24,324 nucleotides of DNA from Spirochaetia bacterium UBA2205 (GCA_002328585.1 DCUV01000034.1:24539-48862); one strand, 5' to 3'. Shown: positions 13,800 through 21,413, counted from the stretch's first letter. The notes: generated from the sequence alone by a model not told the origin. Program-made: numbers and translations.

Positions 13800-14516
13800 T
13801 CATGGCGTCTTTAATATGTAATTCGTTCCTTTTCCTGTACTGCCTACTTGCACAAAAATATTTTTGACAACCAAATCAAGTAAGTCCCTGGTTGCAGTCC
13901 TTTCAGAAATTTTAGAAAGTTCCTGATACTCCCTATTGGTAATCTTTCCTTTTTCTTTCACATACCTTACTGCCTTAATCTGTCTTTCGTTTAACCCTCT
14001 TTTTCTCAGTTCTTCCTCATTAAAAATATCTTTATGAAATACTACGGCAAATTCTCCTATTCCTTCTTTTCTTTCAACGAATTCGGGTTCAGGAAGATTC
14101 TGCTCTTTACACAGGTCAATCATTTTGAGTGTGCCCGATCCCCAGGATTCAATGAGATTGGCATAATAAAAGACTGTTGCAATGAGCGGATTTCTTTGCC
14201 TTCCCGAATGCTTTTCCTTTAGCTGTTCAATAGTCAATGGAGGCATTAATTTCCCCGGATTCGATAGTATTATCTGGTCATCATATATCCGCACCTCAAT
14301 GGATGAGGAAGTATCAAGGTAATCCCTATGAACCAATGCATTGATTGCAGCTTCTCGCAGTGCATCGAGCGGGTAATCCCATATTTCCCTTCTTGCCACG
14401 CCTTCAAGAGAAAGCTCCCTTGCCCATAAATAAGAATGATTTATCTTTTCCGGGAGGAAATAGTTATATCCCGCGCCATTTCTCAATGTTCCTGCTTTAA
14501 AATCTCTTATATCCAT
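13800..14516 (-). CDS. HATPase_c_4/COG2865-type ATP-binding protein lacking the AlbA domain
   Basis: The 238-residue protein corresponds to the C-terminal half of the family often annotated as 'RecG-like ATP-dependent DNA helicase-related' or 'putative DNA binding protein'. It has the GHKL-type N box REAAINALVHRDY (54-66), the D79-D80...NPGK segment (to 89), RNPLIATVFYYANLIESWGS (108-127) and a C-terminal winged helix (about 155-238). Full-length relatives, such as the 430-residue protein at 16418-17710, start with an AlbA_2/Schlafen-type domain of about 120 residues plus a linker; both are absent here. It nevertheless has a very good ribosome binding site (AAGGAGG four bases before the ATG), so it may be a functional short form rather than debris. 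It follows hsdM by 43 bases and is probably in the same transcript. Biochemical function unknown. Confidence 0.75.
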   Translation of the reverse strand: MDIRDFKAGTLRNGAGYNYFLPEKINHSYLWARELSLEGVARREIWDYPLDALREAAINALVHRDYLDTSSSIEVRIYDDQIILSNPGKLMPPLTIEQLKEKHSGRQRNPLIATVFYYANLIESWGSGTLKMIDLCKEQNLPEPEFVERKEGIGEFAVVFHKDIFNEEELRKRGLNERQIKAVRYVKEKGKITNREYQELSKISERTATRDLLDLVVKNIFVQVGSTGKGTNYILKTP

Positions 14517-14559
14517 AATACCTCCTTATATGGTAATTTATATTTTACTTTTATCGTTT

Positions 14560-16098
14560 TTAGTGACCTTTCCACACTCCCATTTCTTCTAAAATCGCTT
14601 TCATTTTTTTGTCTGCTTCATTTTGTTCTTCTTCTGCTTCCTTTAGTTGCACAATGGCATCCTCAAGGTCAAGGGTGTCGTCCTCGCCGTTCTGAGCAAC
14701 ATAGCGGCTGGGGCTCAGGTTGTAATCGTTTCTGGCTGCTTCTTCATTTGTAATAATCTTACTGATACCTTCAACTTCTTCCCAGTTGAGATAACTATCT
14801 GCAATTTGTTTTATACTTTCGTCGGGTAAAAAGTTTTTTGGCCGGCCTTTCATAAAGAGCTTCGAAGCATTGATAAGCAGTATTTTTCCTTGCCTCTCCT
14901 CCGGTTTCGATTTGTTAATAACCATGATTATACCCGGCGCTGTTGTGTTATAGAACAGGTTTTCGGGCAATAGCAGCACAGACTCCACAAAATCGTTTTC
15001 TACAAACTGCTTTCGGATATCCCGTTCGCGGTTACTGCCTGCATTGCCGCTTCCTCTTGAAACAGCGCCTGTATCAAGCACCACAGCCATTTCCCCTTTG
15101 TCGTTAAGCGATGCAAACATATGCTGAATCCAGCCCCAGTCGGCACTGTTAGAAGGCGGATAACCGTAACCGAATCGATTGTAAGGATCGTTCTCATAAA
15201 CGGATTGCGAAAAATCCTGATTCCACATCGGATTCGCAGTGACAATATCAAATTTTTCGAGCGAACCCTGCGTTGTAAGAAATGCAGGTCGGTTCATCGT
15301 ATCACCGAGTGCTATTTCTGCCTCCATATCGTGGATAAAAGCATTCATCTTTGCCATTGAAAATGTTGAAGGCAGTACTTCCTGTCCATAGAACTTGAGC
15401 GGTTCAACGGACGGATTAGCATCGTATTTTTCCTTGAAGCGCAGAAAGCACTTGATGAGGAGTCCTCCCGAACCACAGCAGGGATCGTAGATTTCATTAC
15501 CAGGTTCAGGATCGAGAATGTGCGACATCAGGATGGCAACCTCGCCAGGAGTATAGAATTCGCCCGCGCTCTGACCGGAACCTTCGGCAAATTTTCGCAG
15601 CAGGTATTCATAGGCTCTCCCTAGTATGTCAGCATCAACATCATTTAAACCGAGTCGGTATTTGCTCAGCACGTTGATGAGTTCCTTCAATACATCATCG
15701 CCAAGAATTCGCTGCCCGGAAGTTGTAGCATTGAAATCCACCGTATCCACCACGCCCTGAAGTTTGGCATTTTCGCGTGCGATAGAGCGAACAGCGTTGG
15801 TAAGATGTTCTCCTACATTGGTTGTATGGTTTGCGATCGCTTCCCATCGAGCGTTTTTGGGCAAATAAAAACGAACAAGCTTATGATCTTTTACCAGTAG
15901 ATCTTCGGCTGTTTCTCTTGAATCATAGTCCTGTGATAGCTTATTAAGTTCATCCTCAAACACATCCGAAAGCCTCTTAAAAAAGATGAGCGGCAGGATG
16001 TAGTCCTTGTATTTAGGTGCATCAACTGGTCCACGAATTTTGCAGGCGGCTTCCCATAGCCAGTTTTCCAGCGATTTAACATCAAGCGTAGTGTTCAT
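14560..16098 (-). CDS. hsdM: type I RM N6-adenine DNA methyltransferase, M subunit
   Basis: HsdM methylates adenine in the target chosen by HsdS. The 512-residue protein starts with the N-terminal helical domain (ENWLWEAACKIRG, then ILPLIFFKRLSDVFEDE), then the Rossmann methylase: motif I YDPCCGSGG (204-212), motif IV NPMW (289-292), and the YNTTAPGIIMVINK strand. NPMW instead of NPPF/Y is usual in one HsdM subgroup, which also has the ADWGWIQHMFASL and RGSGNAGSNRERDIRKQF segments seen here, so I do not regard it as a defect. The C-terminus carries the acidic coiled coil. ATGAGG lies upstream of the start. It is the first intact RM gene of the cluster; hsdS and hsdR follow only after 4.4 kb of other material. 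Confidence 0.95.
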   Translation of the reverse strand: MNTTLDVKSLENWLWEAACKIRGPVDAPKYKDYILPLIFFKRLSDVFEDELNKLSQDYDSRETAEDLLVKDHKLVRFYLPKNARWEAIANHTTNVGEHLTNAVRSIARENAKLQGVVDTVDFNATTSGQRILGDDVLKELINVLSKYRLGLNDVDADILGRAYEYLLRKFAEGSGQSAGEFYTPGEVAILMSHILDPEPGNEIYDPCCGSGGLLIKCFLRFKEKYDANPSVEPLKFYGQEVLPSTFSMAKMNAFIHDMEAEIALGDTMNRPAFLTTQGSLEKFDIVTANPMWNQDFSQSVYENDPYNRFGYGYPPSNSADWGWIQHMFASLNDKGEMAVVLDTGAVSRGSGNAGSNRERDIRKQFVENDFVESVLLLPENLFYNTTAPGIIMVINKSKPEERQGKILLINASKLFMKGRPKNFLPDESIKQIADSYLNWEEVEGISKIITNEEAARNDYNLSPSRYVAQNGEDDTLDLEDAIVQLKEAEEEQNEADKKMKAILEEMGVWKGH

Positions 16099-16236
16099 TG
16101 CATAATCCTCATGTTCGATAGTTATTGTTTATAGGTGTGTTGCCATACTATCATGTTCCGTTTTGTATTGTACACAATTATTTTGTATACGGTATATGGT
16201 TATATGCTATTATGTGTGCAATTTTCATCATTTTCT

Positions 16237-16258
16237 CATTGCATTGGATTTTCATTGA
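16237..16258. repeat. 22-bp exact direct repeat, copy 1 (copy 2 at 18049-18070)
   Basis: The 22 bases are identical to 18049-18070 in the same orientation. On the minus strand the block encodes NENPMQ, the RAYT C-terminal signature, so the repeat reflects two RAYT relics. Confidence 0.9.
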
Positions 16259-16394
16259 TATATTTTTTGTTCTATATAATTTATCACTACTATGGATGGC
16301 ATGCTCATAATAATTTCGTTGCCATATAGATTGGTTATAGTAAACCCGGCGGTTTTGGTTGGCAATTGGGGGTTTGTTTTTTGGAGCGATTCGT

Positions 16395-16424
16395 GTTGTA
16401 GCGAAAAATTTTCGCCCTTACAAC
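16395..16424. repeat. imperfect palindrome overlapping the stop codon of the AlbA ATPase gene
   Basis: GTTGTA-GCGAAAA is followed by ATTTTCGC and then TTACAAC; the arms pair with a small bulge. The core resembles the palindrome at 13079-13100. The TAA of the AlbA-ATPase gene (16418-16420, minus strand) lies inside the right arm. It could act as a transcription terminator or be the end of an inserted element. Confidence 0.65.
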
Positions 16425-17710
16425 TTAACTACCTCCCAGTGTCCGCCCTTAGCAGGGCCTATGCGCTTCAACCTGTTATTTTCCTGCAACTTTTTTATCT
16501 GTTTTTCTACTGCCCGTGTTGTTAGGTTTAAGAAATTTGCAATTTCAGCGATGGTAGTATCAGGATTTTTAGAGATTAACTGTAGTATTTTCTCCGAAGT
16601 TTTCTCCGAAGCTTCTCCATATTTATGAATTACCAGTAAAAAACCATTCATTTCTTCTCTCATTTCGGGTTCCGGGAGATCGGTTGAAGTGCAATAATTA
16701 ATAATATTGAGTGTCCCTCTTCCCCAGCTTTCAATGTACCCGGCTTTATAAAAAATATCAGCAAGAAGAGGATTTCGAAGAAAGGAAGCATGAGGTTTTT
16801 TAAGCTGTTCAATGCTTATTCCTTCTGGAAGTTTTCCTGCGTTCCAGAGCCATACCTTATCATCATACACCCTCAATTGGGTTTGAGCAGAAATCATATA
16901 ATCTCTGTGAATCACCGCATTGATAATACCTTCTCGCAATGCCGCTTCGGGTATTTCTAAGTCTTCTTTTCTGACAATGCCTTCGTAATAAAATCTATTT
17001 TGCAGATACTTGATCCGCAAAATCTCAATAGCCTTTTCAACCTGCTCAAAAAGGTTACCTTCAATAATATCACTGCTGATAACTTCACTTTCAGAAACAA
17101 ACCTTCCTATTTGCATGTAGGATGTGATAAAAAATTTTCGTGGATTTTTACCAAACAACAGGATAGCAGCTCGTTTGAGATTACCATTCTCTATAAGATT
17201 TAATTTTTCAAGCAATAACTTTATATCATCTTCTGTGGAAATAAATGACAGCCTTTTTTGAGAAAGTTGTTTAAAATGATTGAGTGTTTCAAGTTTAATA
17301 TCTTCAAGAGTTGCTGATGGTTCAATAGTTTGATCCCAAACAAACCCTGATTTTTGAAGTAAAAAACGTGTCAGTTCTGCTCCCGATAGTTCGGTATCGG
17401 TACTGCCACAACGTTTATAAAACGCGCCTTTATACGATACAGGATATTTGTAACTTTCAATGTCAATTTTTATAATTTGGTTTCCACCCTTTTCGATAAG
17501 GTTTACATTAGGAACAATACCGATAATATTTTTTATCTTATTGGGAATATCTTCCATGAGTTTCCTTACGTTTTCCAGCTCAACAGGATTGCCATTATCA
17601 TCAATGCCTATATATATGCTGCCTCCATTGGTATTGGCAAAAGCACATGCTGTTTTAAGAATGGTGTCGGTCCATTGTGCTTTAAATTCTATGTTCTGTT
17701 GCTCATTCAT
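16418..17710 (-). CDS. AlbA_2/Schlafen-type DNA-binding domain + HATPase_c_4 protein (COG2865)
   Basis: The full-length 430-residue protein has an N-terminal AlbA_2 domain (about 1-115: IEFKAQW, LKTACAFANTNGGSIYIGID, then FYKRCGSTDTELSG), a middle linker, a GHKL-like ATP-binding domain (ALREGIINAVIHRDY, then a D-D...NAGK segment and RNPLLADIFYKAGYIESWGR) and a C-terminal winged helix (about 370-430). Members are common in defence islands and beside type I RM systems; relation to Schlafen proteins suggests nucleic-acid binding or regulation, but the activity is not established. It lies between an hsdM relic and the intact hsdM. The ribosome binding site is weak. Its stop is inside a palindrome. 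Confidence 0.85.
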   Translation of the reverse strand: MNEQQNIEFKAQWTDTILKTACAFANTNGGSIYIGIDDNGNPVELENVRKLMEDIPNKIKNIIGIVPNVNLIEKGGNQIIKIDIESYKYPVSYKGAFYKRCGSTDTELSGAELTRFLLQKSGFVWDQTIEPSATLEDIKLETLNHFKQLSQKRLSFISTEDDIKLLLEKLNLIENGNLKRAAILLFGKNPRKFFITSYMQIGRFVSESEVISSDIIEGNLFEQVEKAIEILRIKYLQNRFYYEGIVRKEDLEIPEAALREGIINAVIHRDYMISAQTQLRVYDDKVWLWNAGKLPEGISIEQLKKPHASFLRNPLLADIFYKAGYIESWGRGTLNIINYCTSTDLPEPEMREEMNGFLLVIHKYGEASEKTSEKILQLISKNPDTTIAEIANFLNLTTRAVEKQIKKLQENNRLKRIGPAKGGHWEVVKL

Positions 17711-17747
17711 ATTTTTATTCTCAATATTTCGTCTATCAATCCCCTGC

Positions 17748-17966
17748 TTACTTTTTACACCTTGATGTTATTTTTGATTCATCAAGCTGTTTGCTTAGCT
17801 TAAGCACTGCCTCCCTGGGTGGCTCAAATACAGCATCAAGCCTGCGTATTACGGTCATAGGCAGAATAGCATCATGATACTTACCTCGTACATATACATC
17901 ACGCAGTACATCGTCGGCAATATTCCAGATGGAACCCGCTATCCATGTAAGCTGCCCATTTTCCAT
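17748..17966 (-). pseudogene. N-terminal remnant of a second, different hsdM
   Basis: The 72 residues begin MENGQLTWIAGSIWNIADDV and continue LRDVYVRGKYHDAILPMTVI then RRLDAVFEPPREAV. That is the characteristic N-terminus of a type I N6-adenine methylase subgroup other than the intact hsdM here. After about residue 66 the match ends and the frame stops. The whole catalytic domain (more than 400 residues) is missing; the AlbA ATPase gene begins 37 bases downstream. AGGA lies eight bases before the ATG, so the stub may still be translated. It marks an earlier type I system at this locus. Confidence 0.75.
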
Positions 17967-18038
17967 ACGGTTATATCCTGATTTTGAAATATTAATGATA
18001 CCGTTATAGATTGAAAAATAAAATCAATTACAATTTTT

Positions 18039-18071
18039 TTATATCAGCCATTGCATTGGATTTTCATTGAC
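18039..18071 (-). pseudogene. C-terminal scrap of another RAYT gene
   Basis: The minus strand reads V-NENPMQWLI-stop, the C-terminal signature of RAYT proteins. It contains the 22-bp block shared with 16237-16258 and keeps the Trp codon lost there. No RAYT-like sequence was found upstream of it. Confidence 0.55.
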
Positions 18072-18100
18072 AGTAAAAAAAAATTTAGACTCAAAAACTC

Positions 18101-18121
18101 ATACCGATAACTATCGCCACA
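18101..18121. repeat. copy of the recurrent TAACTATCG motif
   Basis: This 21-base stretch matches 235-255 at 20 of 21 positions and contains the near-palindrome CGATAACTATCG. Other copies of the TAACTATCG core are at 5471-5483, 5572-5584, 16114-16127 and 23617-23630. Confidence 0.5.
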
Positions 18122-18141
18122 ATAAAAATTGTATTAATATC

Positions 18142-18170
18142 TTGACAAAATGATGTATATTAGTTAATGG
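18142..18170 (+). promoter_or_regulatory. probable promoter region of the beta-oxidation operon
   Basis: A perfect -35 box TTGACA is at 18142-18147. The -10 region at 16-17 bases (TTAATG or TAATGG) is poor, so the promoter may need help or my -10 placement may be wrong. The inverted repeat at 18155-18190 covers the -10 and start region. Confidence 0.4.
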
Positions 18171-18190
18171 TTGTTCATTAACTAATATAC
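18155..18190. promoter_or_regulatory. operator-like perfect inverted repeat upstream of the beta-oxidation operon
   Basis: GTATATTAGTTAATG (18155-18169) is separated by GTTGTT from its exact complement CATTAACTAATATAC (18176-18190). It starts eight bases after the -35 box and ends 32 bases before the first start codon. No T-run follows, so it is not a typical terminator. It fits a dimeric (TetR/FadR-like) repressor site. No regulator gene is in the window. Confidence 0.7.
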
Positions 18191-18222
18191 CAATAGTTTT
18201 ATTTCATAAAAAAGGGGGGTGT

Positions 18223-19386
18223 ATGGATGTAAAAACAATAAAAAAAGTAGCAGTTATTGGTTCAGGTGCAATGGGAAGTGGCATTGCCGAGGTTCATATC
18301 GTCAACGGGTATAGCGTTACCATGGTTGATGTTAACGAAGAATTTTTGAACAATGCCACAGGGAAGATTAAAAAAAATTTAGAGTTTCTTGTCAGTAAAA
18401 ACAAGATGTCACAGGAAGCTGCCAATGAGGCGCTTGCTAAACTAACAACTATGGTTAATCCTGGGGCGGCAATTAAGGATGCTGATTGCATCATTGAGGC
18501 GGTTCCCGAGCTTATGGATATAAAGAAAAATATATTTAAAATTGTTAGCGATAGTTCTTCAAAAGATGCCATCATTGCAAGCAACACCTCCTCGTTAAGT
18601 ATCAGTGAACTGGCACAGTCGGTGTCAGAGCCATCACGTTTTGCGGGCTTTCACTTCTTTAATCCCGTTAACCGTATGCGCCTTGTTGAGGTTATCTATG
18701 GCGAAAAAACAAGCGATACAACGATTAACACGCTTATGGATCTGGGAACTAAATTAGGAAAGGTTGCCATCAAGGTGTTGCGTGACCGCCCTGGTTTCAT
18801 TGTCAACCGCATCAATGCCCCGCTACAGATACTGTGGAGTGCCGTTCTTGATGAAGGTACGATTACGCCGGACAGTATCGACACGTTGATGAAGGATAAC
18901 GGTGCAAAGATGGGCCCGTTTGAGCTTATGGATTTTGTTGGGCTGGATGTCATTTACAATGTTATGCAGTACTATGAAAAGACACTATCGCCACAATGGA
19001 AGCCGGGAAGATTTATCACCGAGCGTATGAAGAAAAATGAATTGGGGATGAAAACAGGTAAGGGCATCTATGTGTGGCAGGGCGGTAAGGCTATGATAGA
19101 CACTTCGCACAAAACAGATATCATAAAGCCAGTTGACCCGTTAGCAGTACAGTTGAATGAAGCTATCCGCGTTTTAAAAGAAAAGGTTGCCCGGAGCGCT
19201 GAGGATATTGACAGAGGACAGGAAGCAGGTATGAATCAGCCCGGCCCTTTTAAAACAGCAGCGAGTATTGACCATAACCTTATATCCCAGCGCTTGCAGT
19301 GGCTCAGCGCAGCATATAATCTTAGCTATATCAATCCGGAGCCTGAAATTCTTGATGGCAGCTTTAAATCCATGATACAAGCATGA
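18223..19386 (+). CDS. 3-hydroxyacyl-CoA dehydrogenase
   Basis: It oxidises 3-hydroxyacyl-CoA to 3-ketoacyl-CoA with NAD+, the third step of beta-oxidation. The 387-residue protein has the N-terminal Rossmann motif GSGAMGSG (13-20), VDVNEE closing the cofactor fold, NTSSL (121-125), the catalytic His144 in FHFFNPVNRMRLVE, and two C-terminal helical domains (about 185-285 and 300-385). This is the stand-alone form with a duplicated C-terminal domain, not the large FadB fusion with a hydratase. GGGGGG lies upstream of the ATG. It is the first gene of the operon and should be controlled by the inverted repeat at 18155-18190. Confidence 0.94.
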   Translation: MDVKTIKKVAVIGSGAMGSGIAEVHIVNGYSVTMVDVNEEFLNNATGKIKKNLEFLVSKNKMSQEAANEALAKLTTMVNPGAAIKDADCIIEAVPELMDIKKNIFKIVSDSSSKDAIIASNTSSLSISELAQSVSEPSRFAGFHFFNPVNRMRLVEVIYGEKTSDTTINTLMDLGTKLGKVAIKVLRDRPGFIVNRINAPLQILWSAVLDEGTITPDSIDTLMKDNGAKMGPFELMDFVGLDVIYNVMQYYEKTLSPQWKPGRFITERMKKNELGMKTGKGIYVWQGGKAMIDTSHKTDIIKPVDPLAVQLNEAIRVLKEKVARSAEDIDRGQEAGMNQPGPFKTAASIDHNLISQRLQWLSAAYNLSYINPEPEILDGSFKSMIQA

Positions 19387-19393
19387 GGTCAGC

Positions 19394-20158
19394 ATGGAAT
19401 ACATTGAAACACAGGTAAAAGATGCAGTAGCCTGTTGTTATATCAACAGAAATGAAGTGAAGAATGCACTTAACAGAACGGTTATCGATGAGCTGGGTGC
19501 AAAGATTGGCTCCTTGTGTAAGGATAATGGGGTCAGAGCCCTGATTATTGCCGGCAGCGGGGACAACTTTGCCGCTGGTGCGGATATCGTAGCAATGGCA
19601 GATCAGCATCCACATGAAACGTTGCAATGGAGCTTTAATGATGTGTATAATCTTATTGATGAACTGCCAATCCCCACCTTTGCCGCTATTAAAGGGTATG
19701 CGCTGGGTGGCGGTCTGGAGCTTGCGCTTGCCTGCGACTTCAGGGTGTGCCATAGCGATGCACGGCTGGGATTCCCTGAAATAACATTGGGGATAATCCC
19801 CGGAGCTGGTGGAACCCAGCGTTTGCCCCGCCTTATTGGATTAAGTCATGCAAAAGAGATGATCTACAGTGGCAGGTTTATTGACGCTGAAAAAGCATTA
19901 CAATGGGGCTTGTGCGACAGGGTTACCGGTGATGATCCGGTTATAGAAGCTGAAGCTATGGCGCAATCCATGATTGTGCGCCCTCCTCTAGCGTTACAGG
20001 CGGCTAAAAAATCTATTATGTTTGGGGCAGATAGTTCCTTAAAACAGGGACTGGAGTATGAAGCATTATCGTTTGCCATCCTTTTTTCAACATACGATCA
20101 GAAAGAAGGGATGCATGCTTTTATGGAAAAACGAAAACCACGATTCAAAGGAATATAG
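19394..20158 (+). CDS. enoyl-CoA hydratase (crotonase family)
   Basis: It adds water to trans-2-enoyl-CoA. The 254 residues match crotonase in length. The oxyanion-hole segments AAGADI (60-65) and GYALGGGLELALACD (101-115) are present, and both catalytic glutamates are kept: Glu109 in GGGLEL and Glu129 in GFPEITLGIIPGAGGTQRL. That supports a true hydratase rather than a crotonase relative with another activity. It starts eight bases after the dehydrogenase stop with its own GAGG. Confidence 0.94.
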   Translation: MEYIETQVKDAVACCYINRNEVKNALNRTVIDELGAKIGSLCKDNGVRALIIAGSGDNFAAGADIVAMADQHPHETLQWSFNDVYNLIDELPIPTFAAIKGYALGGGLELALACDFRVCHSDARLGFPEITLGIIPGAGGTQRLPRLIGLSHAKEMIYSGRFIDAEKALQWGLCDRVTGDDPVIEAEAMAQSMIVRPPLALQAAKKSIMFGADSSLKQGLEYEALSFAILFSTYDQKEGMHAFMEKRKPRFKGI

Positions 20159-20170
20159 GAGGGATTATCT

Positions 20171-21352
20171 ATGAACAATGATGTTGTTATTGTATCAGCC
20201 TGCAGGATAGCTATTGGTAAATTTGGTGGTATGTATGCAAATACCAGTGCGCTTGAATTAACCATTCCGGTGATGCAACAGCTTATTAAACGGGCAGGGA
20301 TTGATCCGTCATGTATTGATGACTGTATATGGGGATGCAACTATCAAAAAACCAATGGTGAAAATAATCTGGCACGTGTTGCACTGGTTAAAGCAGGATT
20401 GCCCATTACCGTGCCCGGTATCACCATTCACCGAAACTGTACATCATCCATGTCGGCAGTTCAGTCAGGGTATTATCAGATTAAAGCGGGGGAGGCTGAT
20501 TGCATACTGGCTGGCGGCACTGACAGTATGAGCATGGCTCAGTATACTATTGACGCCATGCGTTTTGGTGCGCGTATTGGTCATGCTGAGATAAGGGATT
20601 CCATGTGGGATTCATTGACTAATCTGGGCATTGGCCCGGCTATGGGTATAACAGCCGAAAACCTTGCAGCACAATATAACATTTCGCGTAAAGAACAGGA
20701 TGAACTGGCATTGCTATCCCATACACGAGCTATTAACGCTATTGATAAAGGCTATTTTAAGGAAGAGATAGTCCCCATTGAGGTTAAAGCACAAAAACAA
20801 AAAATGATTGCCGATACTGACGAGCATCCTCGACGGGACGTTAGCATGGGAAAATTAGCAGTACTAAAACCTTCGTTTAAAGAGGATGGGACGGTGACAG
20901 CAGGCAATGCAAGCGGTATCAATGACGGCTCTGCCGGGGTTATACTTATGTCTGCAAAAAGAGCAGAGGAATTAAATGTACCGGTATTAGCACGGATAGT
21001 TGCTACTGCTACTGCCGGCGTTGAGCCAGACATAATGGGCATTGGCCCTGCACCGGCAAGCCGTAAAGCGTTAGCTAAAGCGGGATTAACATTAAGCAGC
21101 ATACAACTAATAGAGTTAAACGAAGCTTTTGCTGCACAGTATTTAGCATGTGAAAAAGAGCTGGGGCTTAACCGTGAAATAACAAATGTCAATGGCAGTG
21201 GTATTGCATTAGGGCATCCGGTTGGAGCAACAGGTGTACGCCTTATTGTAACATTATTGCATGAAATGAAGCGAAGAGATGTCAGGTATGGGCTGGCTAC
21301 TCTGTGTGCTGGCGGAGGTATGGGTACAGCGGTAATTGTTGAACGGGTGTAA
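20171..21352 (+). CDS. acetyl-CoA C-acyltransferase (thiolase)
   Basis: It cleaves 3-ketoacyl-CoA with CoA to give acetyl-CoA and a shortened acyl-CoA. The 393-residue protein has the acyl-accepting Cys90 in HRNCTSSMSAV, NEAFAAQ, His349 in GIALGHPVGATG and Cys379 in LCAGGGMGTA, the full catalytic set of degradative and biosynthetic thiolases. The region after the nucleophile reads TSS rather than the more common ASG/GSG. Whether it prefers long or short chains cannot be read from sequence; the context favours beta-oxidation. AGGAGGG precedes the ATG, 12 bases after the hydratase gene. Confidence 0.94.
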   Translation: MNNDVVIVSACRIAIGKFGGMYANTSALELTIPVMQQLIKRAGIDPSCIDDCIWGCNYQKTNGENNLARVALVKAGLPITVPGITIHRNCTSSMSAVQSGYYQIKAGEADCILAGGTDSMSMAQYTIDAMRFGARIGHAEIRDSMWDSLTNLGIGPAMGITAENLAAQYNISRKEQDELALLSHTRAINAIDKGYFKEEIVPIEVKAQKQKMIADTDEHPRRDVSMGKLAVLKPSFKEDGTVTAGNASGINDGSAGVILMSAKRAEELNVPVLARIVATATAGVEPDIMGIGPAPASRKALAKAGLTLSSIQLIELNEAFAAQYLACEKELGLNREITNVNGSGIALGHPVGATGVRLIVTLLHEMKRRDVRYGLATLCAGGGMGTAVIVERV

Positions 21353-21390
21353 TATACCATGGGGATTATTTATGCAATTTATACAGTACG

Positions 21391-21413
21391 CTGAAATCAT
21401 TTCAGTTTCAGCA
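21391..21413. repeat. small hairpin with REP-like wording
   Basis: CTGAAA (21391-21396), loop TCA, TTTCAG (21400-21405), followed by TTTCAGCATGAC. It lies in the only sizeable gap of the beta-oxidation operon (about 97 bases) and resembles half of a REP pair like the one at 2361-2381. It could attenuate expression or stabilise the upstream mRNA. Confidence 0.45.

Larger units (their letters stand above)
16227..16424 (-). pseudogene. degenerate RAYT gene relic
   Basis: This fills the 319-base gap between hsdM and the AlbA ATPase. The 26 bases at 16301-16326 match 12876-12901 of the intact RAYT at 24 positions and encode WQRNYYEH. Further along the minus strand, in another frame, comes YINENPMQ-stop-END, where the stop replaces the Trp of the conserved RAYT C-terminus (NPxxW). 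Upstream is a GCGAAAA/TTTTCGC palindrome like the one inside the intact gene. The HUH motif is gone. Frameshift, internal deletion and a nonsense change show it is dead. Confidence 0.75.

Noticed and set aside
15226..15237. HsdM motif IV reads NPMW instead of NPPF/Y, suggesting an inactive methylase
   Set aside because: The surrounding segments match an HsdM subgroup in which NPMW is normal; the rest of the protein is intact.
5645..18071. Integrated prophage or tRNA-linked genomic island
   Set aside because: No integrase, phage structural gene, tRNA gene or att-like flanking repeat was seen; the 22-bp direct repeat is explained by RAYT relics.
18155..18190. Inverted repeat as a rho-independent terminator of an upstream transcript
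   Set aside because: It has no T-run on either side, is A+T-rich, and no plus-strand gene ends upstream; the position at a promoter favours an operator.
20752..21360. 202-codon open frame antisense to the thiolase gene
   Set aside because: It lies fully opposite a gene with complete catalytic motifs and its translation has no recognisable domain; it is a shadow of the codon use of the thiolase.
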